Origin: Burkholderia arboris
GTDB taxonomy: Bacteria; Pseudomonadota; Gammaproteobacteria; Burkholderiales; Burkholderiaceae
NCBI RefSeq assembly: GCF_902499125.1
Contig: NZ_CABVPX010000005.1
Coordinates: 1-64,000 of the forward strand
Direction: 5' to 3'
Length of the DNA stretch: 64,000 bases
A model generated the notes under the pieces. It searched no databases. It was not told the origin of the DNA and was given only the letters and a program-made list of their open reading frames with translations. Position 1 is the stretch's first letter; every line of letters starts with the position of its first letter. The translations under genes were made by a program, and so were the position numbers. Shown here in pieces: positions 7,580 to 15,786 of the stretch.

Positions 7580-7798
7580 ATGGATAAGACCGCCCGGATT
7601 GAAGCCGACCGCATCATGATCACCCGTCTTGGTGGCCCGGCAAGGGTCGCCGAGCTTCTCGGCTATGAGAGGCATCAGGGCGGCACGCAGCGTGTTTGCA
7701 ATTGGCTCGCGCGCGGGATTCCTGCAGCCGTGAAGGTCGAACGACCGGATCTCTTTCTCTTCGTTTTTTCCACCGCAAATCCTACCGACGCGCATTGA
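7580..7798 (+). CDS. Cro-like antirepressor
   Basis: 72 residues. The segment ITRLGGPARVAELLGYERHQGGTQRVCNWLARGIPAAVKVERPDLF has the Cro helix-turn-helix pattern (G.....A..LG......V..W..RGIP). It is the first rightward gene opposite the repressor. The only G-rich stretch (GGGGG) touches the ATG and is too close to serve as a normal ribosome site, which fits a leaderless or nearly leaderless mRNA. The stop overlaps the next start (TGATG). Confidence 0.8.
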   Translation: MDKTARIEADRIMITRLGGPARVAELLGYERHQGGTQRVCNWLARGIPAAVKVERPDLFLFVFSTANPTDAH

Positions 7799-8382
7799 TG
7801 CACGACAGGATGAAAGCGGCACATTCCCAAAGCCCCGATATGACCTGCCGATACGACAGTACCGAATGGCTGGACGTGCTCTATACGTCCGTTCGCAACA
7901 CGCCTGGCGGTGTCGCCGACGCGGCGAACCACCTCACGATCCGGCGCGGAAAGAACATCACGCCGGAATCGCTTCGTCTGCGCCTGCGTGGTGTCGGCGA
8001 CAGCCGCTTGTCGATGGAAATGTTCGAGCTGCTGGTCGAGTGGATGCAGGAGAAGGCGGAAGGCGAGGTGTACGCGCTCGACGCGCTGCATGCGTTGAAC
8101 TCGCGTTTCGGTCTCGTGGCCGAACACATCGATGACCACGCGGCTGACGACGTCAGCGAACCTGGCACGCTGCGGCTCGTATCGACGGCGCTGCACCTGC
8201 AAGCGCATGTAGGTCTCGTTGCTGACGGCGTGACACGCGCACTGGCGGATCAGCGGATCGACGATCAAGACGCCGAGAAGATCATCGCGACCGGTCGCAA
8301 GGGCCAGCGTCTGTTCCAGCGTTTGATTCACGCTGCTCGCAACCTAGCTGCGCGTCGCCGTCGTCGTCATGGAACGGTTTAA
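7798..8382 (+). CDS. CII-like phage regulatory protein
   Basis: 194 residues from ATG 7798; ATG 7810 is an alternative. It resembles the CII regulators of beta-proteobacterial phages: a helical N-terminal half (DVLYTSVRNTPGGVADAANHL, then KNITPESLRLRLRG) with SMEMFELLVEWM, followed by a helical tail and a basic end (ARRRRRH). It directly follows the Cro-like gene, as cII does in lambda, and probably controls the lysis-lysogeny choice. The identity rests on position and general pattern rather than a unique motif. Confidence 0.6.
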   Translation: MHDRMKAAHSQSPDMTCRYDSTEWLDVLYTSVRNTPGGVADAANHLTIRRGKNITPESLRLRLRGVGDSRLSMEMFELLVEWMQEKAEGEVYALDALHALNSRFGLVAEHIDDHAADDVSEPGTLRLVSTALHLQAHVGLVADGVTRALADQRIDDQDAEKIIATGRKGQRLFQRLIHAARNLAARRRRRHGTV

Positions 8383-8752
8383 GCCCGACATGGGGTGCTG
8401 CCGGCCTGACCGTGAACGGGTCGGCCTGTGCTGCTCACGTGAGCAGCAATTGGCGTGCGCTGTCACGACGCTCGCATCCCGATTTGAACGCGCCCCCGTC
8501 GAAGCGGGGCGCCTGCTCTCCGACCTGGTCGCCACGTTCCCCGATCGTCTCGCCTCGCTTTTGGCGGAAGCGACCGAAGCGGGGAGCGTGCGCTTGTTCA
8601 TCGAGCGAGCCGCGCACGCATGCGCTGCGCTCGCAACCAAGGCGGAACGTCACGCGTTCCGCGACCAGCTTACCGATCGTCTCTGCGCGCTGGACCTTGC
8701 CGCGTTCGACGATCTCATGTCCGCCGAATGGCGTCGACAACGCGGCAAATAA
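8369..8752 (+). CDS. Hypothetical phage protein
   Basis: 127 residues, overlapping the CII-like gene by 14 bp. The N-terminus has four Cys in 17 residues (GCCRPDRERVGLCC), which may bind metal. The remainder is alpha-helical and Ala-rich and ends in EWRRQRGK. No family recognised. Part of the rightward early operon. Confidence 0.55.
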   Translation: MERFKPDMGCCRPDRERVGLCCSREQQLACAVTTLASRFERAPVEAGRLLSDLVATFPDRLASLLAEATEAGSVRLFIERAAHACAALATKAERHAFRDQLTDRLCALDLAAFDDLMSAEWRRQRGK

Positions 8753-8764
8753 CCGGAGACCCCC

Positions 8765-8938
8765 GTGAACGTGAACGGAATCAGTAGCGCGTTGCGACGC
8801 GGCACATCGCAGTACGGCCGCTCGCCGAGCGGACGGCAGTGTTATGCAGCCGGCCGGGCAGCGTGGCGCAGCTTTTCCCACAAGGTTGAACGCGACCGCC
8901 GCCTCACCGAGCTGGATGCGGATCGGCGTGCGAGCTAA
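8765..8938 (+). CDS. Small hypothetical phage protein
   Basis: 57 residues from GTG 8765 after GGAGA at a good distance. It is basic (SHKVERDRRLTELDADRR) and lies between two early genes with compatible spacing. Short and without a recognised family, so support is the ribosome site and operon context. Confidence 0.45.
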   Translation: MNVNGISSALRRGTSQYGRSPSGRQCYAAGRAAWRSFSHKVERDRRLTELDADRRAS

Positions 8939-8982
8939 CAGGGCGCAGCTCAACGAATTGTGATCTGGCCGCGACAAGCGGC

Positions 8983-8995
8983 CAAAGTTACTTTG
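8983..8995. repeat. 13-bp palindrome, copy 4 (CAAAGTTACTTTG, perfect)
   Basis: Perfect dyad 17 bp upstream of the primase start codon, in the only gap of the rightward early operon. Confidence 0.8.
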
Positions 8996-9012
8996 ACAGA
9001 GGAAATTATTGT

Positions 9013-11520
9013 ATGGCGACACTGGACCAGATCATTCAGCAATTGCGTGCGGCGGGGCATCCCGACCTGCCCGCCGGCCATCCGGTAGCGGACGGCAAAC
9101 ACCATCGGTACGGGCCGCGCAAGAAATACTGGTATCAGCTTCGCGAGGTCGTCAGCAAGGGCGCGACGATCGGCTATGGCGGGACATTCGGCCATTTCTC
9201 CGGTGACGATCCGGGCACCGAGCGATTCGAGTGGAGCGGCGCACCGATGAGCGAGGAAGTGCTTGCGGAGACGCGTCGCCGGCAGGAGGCCGCCGACCGT
9301 GAGCAGGCCGAGCGTGATGCGCGTCAGGCGAAGCTCGCCGCGAACCGCGCGCAGGATCAGTGGAACCGTGCGGCAGAGGACGGCACGTCCGCCTATCTCG
9401 ACCGCAAGCACCTCACAGCCGAAGGCGTGCGTTTCGATGCAGACGGCACGATCTTCGTGCCGATGTATCAGTACGGCGACGACACTCGTCTCGTCGGTCT
9501 GCAGAAGATCACGCCGGACGGCGCGAAGCGCTTCAACAAGGGCATGGAAAAGAAGGGTGCTTCGTATCTGCTCGGCGACGTCGGTACAGACGACCAGATC
9601 GTGCTGGTCGCCGAAGGCTATGCAACCGCGCGTGCGATCCGTATGGCGATCGACGACGCGTTCGCCGTCGATATCTGCTTCGATGCGGGCGGCATCCTCC
9701 CGGCCGTTCGCTACCTGCGTGCGATGTATCCGGACGTGCACGTGCTGGTCTGCGCTGATGACGACTGGAAGATCGAGCAGCGCATGCGCGACTGGCTCGC
9801 CGACGAGTTCGGCTTCCGTGGTGAGCTGGTGTTTGGTGCCGACCCCGTGCGGATCGAGGCGAAGAGCACCTGGTACATGGTTGCCGCATCGCGCCGTCGT
9901 GACGACAACGGCGTGCCGTACGTCGAGGCGAGCTACGGCAACGACGTGATGCCGCTGCGCCGTAAGCGCTTCGAGAACACGGGCCTGAAGCGTGCGTACG
10001 AGGCGGCAGCGACTGTCGACGACGTCAGTGTCGTCTATCCGGTATTCGCCAATCGCGGCGAGCGCAAGCTGACCGATTTCAACGACCTACACGTCGAAGA
10101 TGGCTTCGAGGCAGTCGAGGCGCAGGTGCAAGCGGCAATCTTGCGCGTCATCGCGCCAGCGAACGAAGAGATCCGGCCGGCGACGGTCGCTATGCCGACC
10201 GCGGAAGTCACGCAGACGAAGCCCGCCGCGACGTCCGCTGCCGCGAAACAGGCGGAATGGGACGGCCGTGAAGCAGAGAACGGCGCACACACGTGGGAGC
10301 AGGATCTGGCGCGATCGGACAAGGGCCGGCTGCTGCCGACGCTCGGGAACGTGCACCTGATCCTGTCGAACCACAAGGCGTGGCAGGGCGTGATCGAGCA
10401 GGACGACTTCGGTGGTCGCGTGATGAAGCGCAAAGCGCCGCCGTTCCCGCAGGGTGTGACGGGCGAGTGGACCGACATGGATGACCAGCGGACCGTTCTC
10501 TGGTTGTCCCAACGGTACGGCCTTGATACGCGCACCGATATCGTGATGAACGCGGTCCTGCTGGTAGCGGATGCGACCCACTTCCATGAAGTGCGCGAAT
10601 ACCTCGAAGGGTTGAAATGGGACGGCGTGTCGCGCGTGCGATCGATGCCGTCGACATACCTGCGTGTCGCCGACAGCGAGTATGTGCAACTCGCGTTCAC
10701 GAAGTGGATGATCGCGGCCGTCGCGCGCGTGATGGAGCCGGGCTGCAAGGTCGACAACGTCCTGATCCTCGAAGGCAAACAGGGGCACCGCAAGTCGACG
10801 GCGCTGAAGGTGCTGGCCGGCGCTCCGTGGTTCACCGACACGCCGATCCAGATCGGCAACAAAGACACGTACGCGGTGCTGGCCGGAAAGTGGGTGATCG
10901 AGTTGGCCGAACTGGACTCGTTGAACAAGGCCGACTCGTCGGCGGTGAAAAGCTTCTTCGCGACGGCCGTCGACCGGTTTCGCAACTTCTATGGCAAGCG
11001 AGCGACCGACGTCCCGCGCCAGTGCGTGTTCGCTGGCTCGGTCAACTTCGACACGTACCTGAAGGACGAGTCGGGCAACCGGCGATATTGGCCGCTGCGT
11101 GTCGGCGGTCTGGTCGACATCGACGGCATTGTGGCCGTTCGTGAACAGCTTTGGGCGGAAGCCGTACACCTGTATCGCTCGGGCGTCGTGTGGCACGTAG
11201 AAGAGCATGAGCGCCCGCTGTTCGAGATCGAGCAGGCGGAGCGCTACGAAGGCGACGTGTACGAGGACAAGATCGCCAAAGCCCTGGAATTCGTGCCGCG
11301 CACGACGATGGAAGAGATCCTCGCGGACATTCTGAAGCTCGACACATCGAAGTGGACGCTGGCAGAGCAGCGCCGTATCGGCAAGGCGTTGAAGTCGCTC
11401 GGGTGGGTACGCAAGCGCGAGTCGACCGGTTCGCGCGGTTGGTACTACGTGAAGGAAGAGCAGCAGCCGGAAGTGGAGCGCGAACTGGTCGCAGCGGGTG
11501 ATGACGACAGTCCGCTGTGA
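9013..11520 (+). CDS. Toprim primase fused to VirE/VapE-type helicase
   Basis: 835-residue replication protein. An N-terminal region (15-60) is typical of phage primases. The Toprim core is IVLVAEGYATARAI (Glu 201) and VLVCADDDWK (Asp 249-250). A linker follows, then a VirE-family P-loop ATPase with Walker A GKQGHRKST at about 588-596, the acidic WVIELAEL segment and the GSVNFDTYLKDESGNRRYW motif usual in this family. It probably primes and unwinds DNA at the phage origin. It is the last gene before a 220-base palindrome-rich gap that may hold that origin. Confidence 0.9.
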   Translation: MATLDQIIQQLRAAGHPDLPAGHPVADGKHHRYGPRKKYWYQLREVVSKGATIGYGGTFGHFSGDDPGTERFEWSGAPMSEEVLAETRRRQEAADREQAERDARQAKLAANRAQDQWNRAAEDGTSAYLDRKHLTAEGVRFDADGTIFVPMYQYGDDTRLVGLQKITPDGAKRFNKGMEKKGASYLLGDVGTDDQIVLVAEGYATARAIRMAIDDAFAVDICFDAGGILPAVRYLRAMYPDVHVLVCADDDWKIEQRMRDWLADEFGFRGELVFGADPVRIEAKSTWYMVAASRRRDDNGVPYVEASYGNDVMPLRRKRFENTGLKRAYEAAATVDDVSVVYPVFANRGERKLTDFNDLHVEDGFEAVEAQVQAAILRVIAPANEEIRPATVAMPTAEVTQTKPAATSAAAKQAEWDGREAENGAHTWEQDLARSDKGRLLPTLGNVHLILSNHKAWQGVIEQDDFGGRVMKRKAPPFPQGVTGEWTDMDDQRTVLWLSQRYGLDTRTDIVMNAVLLVADATHFHEVREYLEGLKWDGVSRVRSMPSTYLRVADSEYVQLAFTKWMIAAVARVMEPGCKVDNVLILEGKQGHRKSTALKVLAGAPWFTDTPIQIGNKDTYAVLAGKWVIELAELDSLNKADSSAVKSFFATAVDRFRNFYGKRATDVPRQCVFAGSVNFDTYLKDESGNRRYWPLRVGGLVDIDGIVAVREQLWAEAVHLYRSGVVWHVEEHERPLFEIEQAERYEGDVYEDKIAKALEFVPRTTMEEILADILKLDTSKWTLAEQRRIGKALKSLGWVRKRESTGSRGWYYVKEEQQPEVERELVAAGDDDSPL

Positions 11521-11523
11521 TCG

Positions 11524-11559
11524 AGTGGCGCGCTGTGCCTGCACGGTAAGCGCGCCACT
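11524..11559 (+). terminator. Hairpin after the primase gene
   Basis: Perfect 11-bp stem AGTGGCGCGCT / AGCGCGCCACT, with a second small stem (GTGC/GCAC) inside the loop. There is no T run; it is possibly a Rho-independent pause or part of the larger structured region. Confidence 0.5.
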
Positions 11560-11590
11560 TGCCACGTCTTGGCGCGCTGCGGACGTCCCA

Positions 11591-11720
11591 TGTCCCAATG
11601 TCCCAAGGCGCGGTCTCGGGCGCGGGTGCAGGTGCGCGACATGCGCGACGTGAGCGGCGCATGTCGCGCATGTCGCAGGCGCGCACCCCGACAAGCCTTT
11701 TCCCTTGGGACATTGGGACA
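11591..11720. repeat. Nested inverted repeats; candidate origin or antitermination site
   Basis: Outer arms TGTCCCAATGTCCCAAGG (11591-11608) and CCTTGGGACATTGGGACA (11703-11720) are perfect 18-bp complements, each built of repeated ATGTCCCA units. Inside them lies a second pair, GCGACATGCGCGAC (about 11636-11649) and GTCGCGCATGTCGC (11663-11676). The whole stretch has no gene. Either a replication origin with iterons or a structured RNA leader upstream of the Q-like gene would fit. Confidence 0.7.
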
Positions 11721-11742
11721 TTAGGACGAATAGGAGAGAGTG

Positions 11743-12516
11743 ATGATCGATTTGAAAGAGCGGGTGGGCGTTGCGATGAGCGTTCGTGGTCAGTTCACCG
11801 ACCCGATTGCCGATCCTAAAGTTACTTTGGGCGCGCTCGCCTTTGCGAACGATCTCGGGAGCTTGCTGGCCCGAATCAAGGCCGGGCCGCTGCCGACGCC
11901 CGCGATGGTTCGGCGTGCAACGTTGCTGTTGGCGCAGATGATCCGGACGTCGGGCCGATTCAAGCGTGCGCGGTTCACGGGCCTGTCGCGCGACGAGCGT
12001 CGCGATCAACGTGCGGGGCACGCTGTCGAGCGTTCGAAGGTCGACATCGTCGAGCGATTCGCGCTGCGGTTGCTGGACGAGTGGGTGAACGATCAGTGTG
12101 TCGAATGTGAGGGGCGTGGTGTCGTGCGTCGCGCGCGTGCCGTCACGACGTCAACGCACGCGTGCGGTGTGTGTGGTGGCAGCGGGAAGGAGTGTGTATC
12201 AGAGGAGCGTATCCCCTTCTTCGAGGGGCGTAACGGACCGCTGGTCTTTCGGGAATACGAACCATGCGACGACTGCGGCGGGATGGGGCGGATTGCGGCG
12301 TCGCCGGCTTCGGATTCGAAGGGCCGGCATATTTGCCCCTGCTGTTCCGGTTCTGGCAAGCGGCAGGTCGACGACGCTGGCCGGGCGCACGCGCTCGGCG
12401 TATCGCTCGACGAGTATCGGAAGAACTGGTCGTGGCGCTTTCACGACATGCTCGCGCTGTTGGATACGGTAGATGGATCGGTGTACGACACATTGCGGCG
12501 GCAATTGCGAGGATGA
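11743..12516 (+). CDS. Q-like antiterminator with DnaJ-type zinc fingers
   Basis: 257 residues (ATG 11743; 11740 also possible) after GGAGAGAG. Four C-x-x-C-x-G-x-G knuckles (CVECEGRG, CGVCGGSG, CDDCGGMG, CPCCSGSG) reproduce the DnaJ zinc-binding arrangement. A similar cysteine-rich region is known in phage 82-type Q antiterminators. The position after replication and before terminase is where Q belongs, so late-gene antitermination is the best guess. No J domain is present. Copy 5 of the palindrome is inside the 5' part. Confidence 0.7.
   Translation: MIDLKERVGVAMSVRGQFTDPIADPKVTLGALAFANDLGSLLARIKAGPLPTPAMVRRATLLLAQMIRTSGRFKRARFTGLSRDERRDQRAGHAVERSKVDIVERFALRLLDEWVNDQCVECEGRGVVRRARAVTTSTHACGVCGGSGKECVSEERIPFFEGRNGPLVFREYEPCDDCGGMGRIAASPASDSKGRHICPCCSGSGKRQVDDAGRAHALGVSLDEYRKNWSWRFHDMLALLDTVDGSVYDTLRRQLRG
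11817..11829. repeat. 13-bp palindrome, copy 5 (TAAAGTTACTTTG)
   Basis: Near-perfect dyad in the 5' part of the Q-like gene. Confidence 0.65.
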
Positions 12517-12714
12517 AACGTATTCCATTTCAAGAGCGGATCGCGTAAACTTTGCACATCCTTTACCGCGTCACTGGATACGTGAGCGACCGCACACTCG
12601 TGTCGCAACCTTCGCCCGACAGGCGTACTGAATCGCGGGAGCGCCGCGACCAACAACGATAACTGTCTGTCGGGATCTGTTGGGAGGGCGTTCGCCCTTA
12701 CGAAATGAATATCG

Positions 12715-12748
12715 AAGCCCTGAGTGCGAAAGCCCTCAGGGCTTTTTG
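12715..12748 (+). terminator. Terminator before the late genes
   Basis: Perfect 10-bp stem AAGCCCTGAG / CTCAGGGCTT followed by TTTT. It lies downstream of the Q-like gene, where an antiterminator would act, as at the lambda late-promoter terminator. A shorter hairpin with a TTCG loop (AGGGCG/CGCCCT, about 12686) precedes it. Confidence 0.8.
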
Positions 12749-12763
12749 CATTGGGGCGCTGAA

Positions 12764-12958
12764 ATGCGAATCGAGTCGACGAGCGCCGGGCCGAGCGAGG
12801 TCTGGTCGACGTGGGATGAAGATCGAAGCATGGGGCGCGTTACCGCGCGGTGCTTCGTGTTTGACGATGCGATGGACCGCGTTGTGTGGGCGATGGACCG
12901 AGCGGGCGACGGCGTGACCGCCGATGTCGCGATCGGTGCGGGTCTGCCTACTTTTTGA
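12764..12958 (+). CDS. Small hypothetical protein
   Basis: 64 residues from ATG 12764; longer in-frame starts would run through the terminator. The sequence MRIESTSAGPSEVWSTWDED and later FDDAMDRVVWAMDRAG has a reasonable residue mix but no known family. It is isolated between two terminators, so it may be a minor late gene or not expressed. Confidence 0.4.
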   Translation: MRIESTSAGPSEVWSTWDEDRSMGRVTARCFVFDDAMDRVVWAMDRAGDGVTADVAIGAGLPTF

Positions 12959-12988
12959 GCAGGCGGGGACCCTCCGGGCATCGCCATA

Positions 12989-13016
12989 CGCGGGGGCTCG
13001 CACCCGCGTTTTTTCT
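12989..13016 (+). terminator. Terminator upstream of terminase
   Basis: Stem CGCGGG / CCCGCG with loop GGCTCGCA, followed by TTTTTT. It is a second candidate target for the Q-like antiterminator just before the late operon. Confidence 0.75.
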
Positions 13017-13048
13017 CTACTGGCGAGTTTCCATAGGGGGTCATATTC

Positions 13049-13579
13049 ATGCCGACTCAGCAGCAGATCGCCGACCATCTCGACCTGGACCAGTCGGCCG
13101 TTTCGCGGTTCGTTGACAAGGTCCGGCTAGATTACCGCGCCGTGTCGATCGACGAGATCCGCATCGCCTACATTCGGCACTTGCGCGAGGTCGCGGCCGG
13201 CCGTTCCAGCGAGACCGGGATCGATCTCGTCGCGGAGCGCGCGATGACGGAGCGCGTCGATCGTGAGATCAAGCTGCTCACGCTGGCCGAGAAGAAGGGG
13301 CAACTCGTCAACGCGGCGCAACTCGAACAGGCGTACGGCCTGATGGTCGGCGCATTTCAAACGGAGCTGCTGTCGCTGTCCGACAAGCTGGTGCAGGAGC
13401 TGCACACGCTATACGGCGTCGGGGTAGACGTCGAATGGTTGAATGAGCACATATATGGATGCCTTGAGCAGCTTTCTGAATACGACCCAGACAGTCAACG
13501 CAGTGATTCGCCGGATCGCGAAGATGCTGCGTCCGCCGGAGCGGATTGGGACGACGGAATGGGCGCGCAAACATCGTAG
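13049..13579 (+). CDS. Terminase small subunit (Nu1-like)
   Basis: 176 residues. The N-terminal winged helix-turn-helix (MPTQQQIADHLDLDQSAVSRFV) is that of Nu1-type small terminases, which recognise the packaging site. A long helix (ERVDREIKLLTLAEKKGQLVNAAQLEQA) provides dimerisation. The last 45 residues overlap the large-subunit gene by 137 bp, an unusually long but clear overlap since both frames stay open. A GGGGG stretch lies upstream of the ATG. Confidence 0.85.
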   Translation: MPTQQQIADHLDLDQSAVSRFVDKVRLDYRAVSIDEIRIAYIRHLREVAAGRSSETGIDLVAERAMTERVDREIKLLTLAEKKGQLVNAAQLEQAYGLMVGAFQTELLSLSDKLVQELHTLYGVGVDVEWLNEHIYGCLEQLSEYDPDSQRSDSPDREDAASAGADWDDGMGAQTS

Positions 13580-15566
13580 GTTGAGCGCGAAGGGATCGGC
13601 CAGCCCCGGCCGGTACAACCCGAACATCACGCCGTGGGTGTTCGGCATGCACGAAGCGCTGGACGATCCGACCGTGCAGAAGGTCGTGTGCATGAAATCG
13701 GCGCAGGTCGCGTGGACGGACGGCGTGCTGCTGAACTACATCGGCAAGCGGATCGACGTCGATCCGTGTCCGATGATCGTCATGTTCCCGAAAGAGAAGA
13801 CGGCGAAGAAGTTCAACCTGGAGAAGTTCGAGCCGATGGTCGAGGTGACGCCTCGCCTGTCGGCAAAGCTACCGGTGCACGCGGCCCGTGACAAAAACAA
13901 CTTGTGGGATCACAAGACGTTCGCGCGCGGCTTCCTGAAGTTCATCACGTCGAACGCGCCGGACGACGTGAAGTCGACGCCGGCCCCGGTCGTCGCGGTC
14001 GAGGAGCCGGACGACGCGAACACGAACGTGCGCGAGCAAGGCGACTCGATCACGCTGCTGGAGGAGCGGAACAAAAGCTATTCCGATCGGCGACGCAAGA
14101 TGATCTTGGGCGGCACGCCGACCGTCGACGGCCTGTCACGTATCCAGCAGGGCTATGCGGCGTCGGATCAGCGCGTGTATCTGGTGCCGTGCTCCGATTG
14201 CGACGAAGAGCACGAACTGGCGTGGGAGAACGTCACCTGGAGCGAAGGCGCCGAAGTCGAGCATGAGGTCTACGGCCGCGCACAACCGGAGACGGCCCGG
14301 TACACCTGTCCACATTGCGGCTCGCTGTGGGACGACGCGACGCGCATCCGCGCTGTTCGTCGTGGGCGATGGGTCGCGACGGCACCATTCCACGGCGTTG
14401 CCGGCTTCCGCATCAACGAGCTGGTGTCGCCGTTCCCCGGCTCGAACATGGCGGAGCTGGTCAAGAAGTGGCTGACGGCCGAGCGAGCGCTGCGCGAGGG
14501 CGACGATACGAAGATGCGTTCCTTCGTGAACAACTCTCAGGGGCGGCCGTACAAATACAAGACCGATCTGCCCGAGCTGGACGTGCTCGCGGAACGAGCG
14601 CTGCCGTACGCGGAGCTGACGGTGCCGACCGGTGGTCTGCTGTTGACGCTGGGCGTCGACGTGCAGCACGACCGCCTTGCGGTAATCGTGCGCGCATGGG
14701 GACGTGGCGAGGAAAGTTGGCTCGTCGTATGGGGTGAGATTTACGGCAATGTGACCGATCAGCAGCAAGACCCGATGACGGGTGGTGTATGGGGCGCGTT
14801 GACGACGATGCTTACGCACTCGTACCGGCACGAGAATGGCTGGCAACTCCGCGTACGCGCAACGTCGATCGATTCGTCGGACGGCGCGACGTCGGACGCG
14901 GTATACAAGTATGTGCGTGCTGCGCAGAAGGCCGGTCATAACGTCATGGCCGCCAAGGGCAGCAGCGAAGCCGATGCCGAGATTTTCAGCGTGCCGAAGG
15001 CGTCGATCGACTCGACGCGCAACAACAGCAAGGCGGCGAAGTATGGTCTGCGGCCGTATATGGTCGGCGTGAGCCGGGCGAAGGATCTGATCCTCGAAAA
15101 CCGACTCAAGCTCGAAGGCAACGGGCCGGGTCGCATGCACTGGTATAGCGGCGTGCGCAGCGATTACCTGTCGCAGCTCACGGCCGAGGTCAAGGTGCCG
15201 GGACCACGTGGTGGTAAGCGCGTGTGGAAGAAGATCAGTCAGAGAAACGAGGCGCTGGACTGCGAAGGGTACGCCATGCACGCGGCCCGCAGCATGAAGG
15301 TGCACCTGATGACCGAGGCGCACTGGCAGGTCGAGCAGCATCGCGCGTCGCAGATCTCGCTGTTCGATGCGGTTCCGGTGCTGGAGGTGCTGCCTTCGGT
15401 GATCCCGGTCGAGGTGCTTCCCGATCCGCCGGCTGAAGAGGTCGTTACCGAGATTCCGCGGCCGTCGCCGCCAGTAGTAAAACCCGTCGAAACCCCGCCT
15501 CCGAGCGGGGTTTCGCGCATTCAGGGCCGTCGTGTTGCTCGGTCGACCTACCTGAAGCGCCGCTAA
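13443..15566 (+). CDS. Terminase large subunit, GpA family
   Basis: 707 residues, the length of lambda GpA-type terminases. The N-terminal ATPase shows MKSAQVAWTDGVLLNYIG (the Walker-A-like region of this family) and VVAVEEPDDAN (Walker B). A zinc knuckle (VPCSDCDEEHEL and YTCPHCGSLW) is typical. The C-terminal nuclease shows LLLTLGVDVQHDRLAV and AIDSSDG-like acidic segments. It cuts concatemers and drives DNA into the prohead. The extreme C-terminus is Pro-rich. Confidence 0.95.
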   Translation: MSTYMDALSSFLNTTQTVNAVIRRIAKMLRPPERIGTTEWARKHRRLSAKGSASPGRYNPNITPWVFGMHEALDDPTVQKVVCMKSAQVAWTDGVLLNYIGKRIDVDPCPMIVMFPKEKTAKKFNLEKFEPMVEVTPRLSAKLPVHAARDKNNLWDHKTFARGFLKFITSNAPDDVKSTPAPVVAVEEPDDANTNVREQGDSITLLEERNKSYSDRRRKMILGGTPTVDGLSRIQQGYAASDQRVYLVPCSDCDEEHELAWENVTWSEGAEVEHEVYGRAQPETARYTCPHCGSLWDDATRIRAVRRGRWVATAPFHGVAGFRINELVSPFPGSNMAELVKKWLTAERALREGDDTKMRSFVNNSQGRPYKYKTDLPELDVLAERALPYAELTVPTGGLLLTLGVDVQHDRLAVIVRAWGRGEESWLVVWGEIYGNVTDQQQDPMTGGVWGALTTMLTHSYRHENGWQLRVRATSIDSSDGATSDAVYKYVRAAQKAGHNVMAAKGSSEADAEIFSVPKASIDSTRNNSKAAKYGLRPYMVGVSRAKDLILENRLKLEGNGPGRMHWYSGVRSDYLSQLTAEVKVPGPRGGKRVWKKISQRNEALDCEGYAMHAARSMKVHLMTEAHWQVEQHRASQISLFDAVPVLEVLPSVIPVEVLPDPPAEEVVTEIPRPSPPVVKPVETPPPSGVSRIQGRRVARSTYLKRR

Positions 15567-15579
15567 ATGAGGGAATCGC

Positions 15580-15786
15580 ATGGCATACACAAAGCAGGAT
15601 CTGGAGCGCATCCAGTCGGCAATCGCGAAGGGTGAGCTGGAAGTCCAGTATGCCGACCGGCGAGTTAAATATCGCTCGATTGGGGAGCTGCGCGAAGCCC
15701 GTACCGAGATCATTCGCGCTCTGAACGGCGCGGCCGGGCGTTCGTCAATCGTTCGGATTCGTCACGCCGGCAAGGGGGTGCGATGA
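15580..15786 (+). CDS. Head-tail joining protein, gpW family
   Basis: 68 residues, exactly the size of lambda gpW. The pattern YTKQDLERIQSAIAKGELEV and the later VKYRSIGELREARTEI is diagnostic of the family. It is needed to stabilise filled heads and join tails. It lies between terminase and portal, as in lambda, and overlaps the portal start as ATGA. Confidence 0.9.
   Translation: MAYTKQDLERIQSAIAKGELEVQYADRRVKYRSIGELREARTEIIRALNGAAGRSSIVRIRHAGKGVR

Noticed and set aside
10087..12021. Long reverse-strand frame opposite the primase and Q-like genes
   Set aside because: Shadow of strong forward genes in G+C-rich DNA; rich in Arg and His and without domains.
12615..12674. CCCGACAG / CTGTCGGG inverted repeat
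   Set aside because: Only 8-bp arms with a 44-base loop; too weak to call a structural element.
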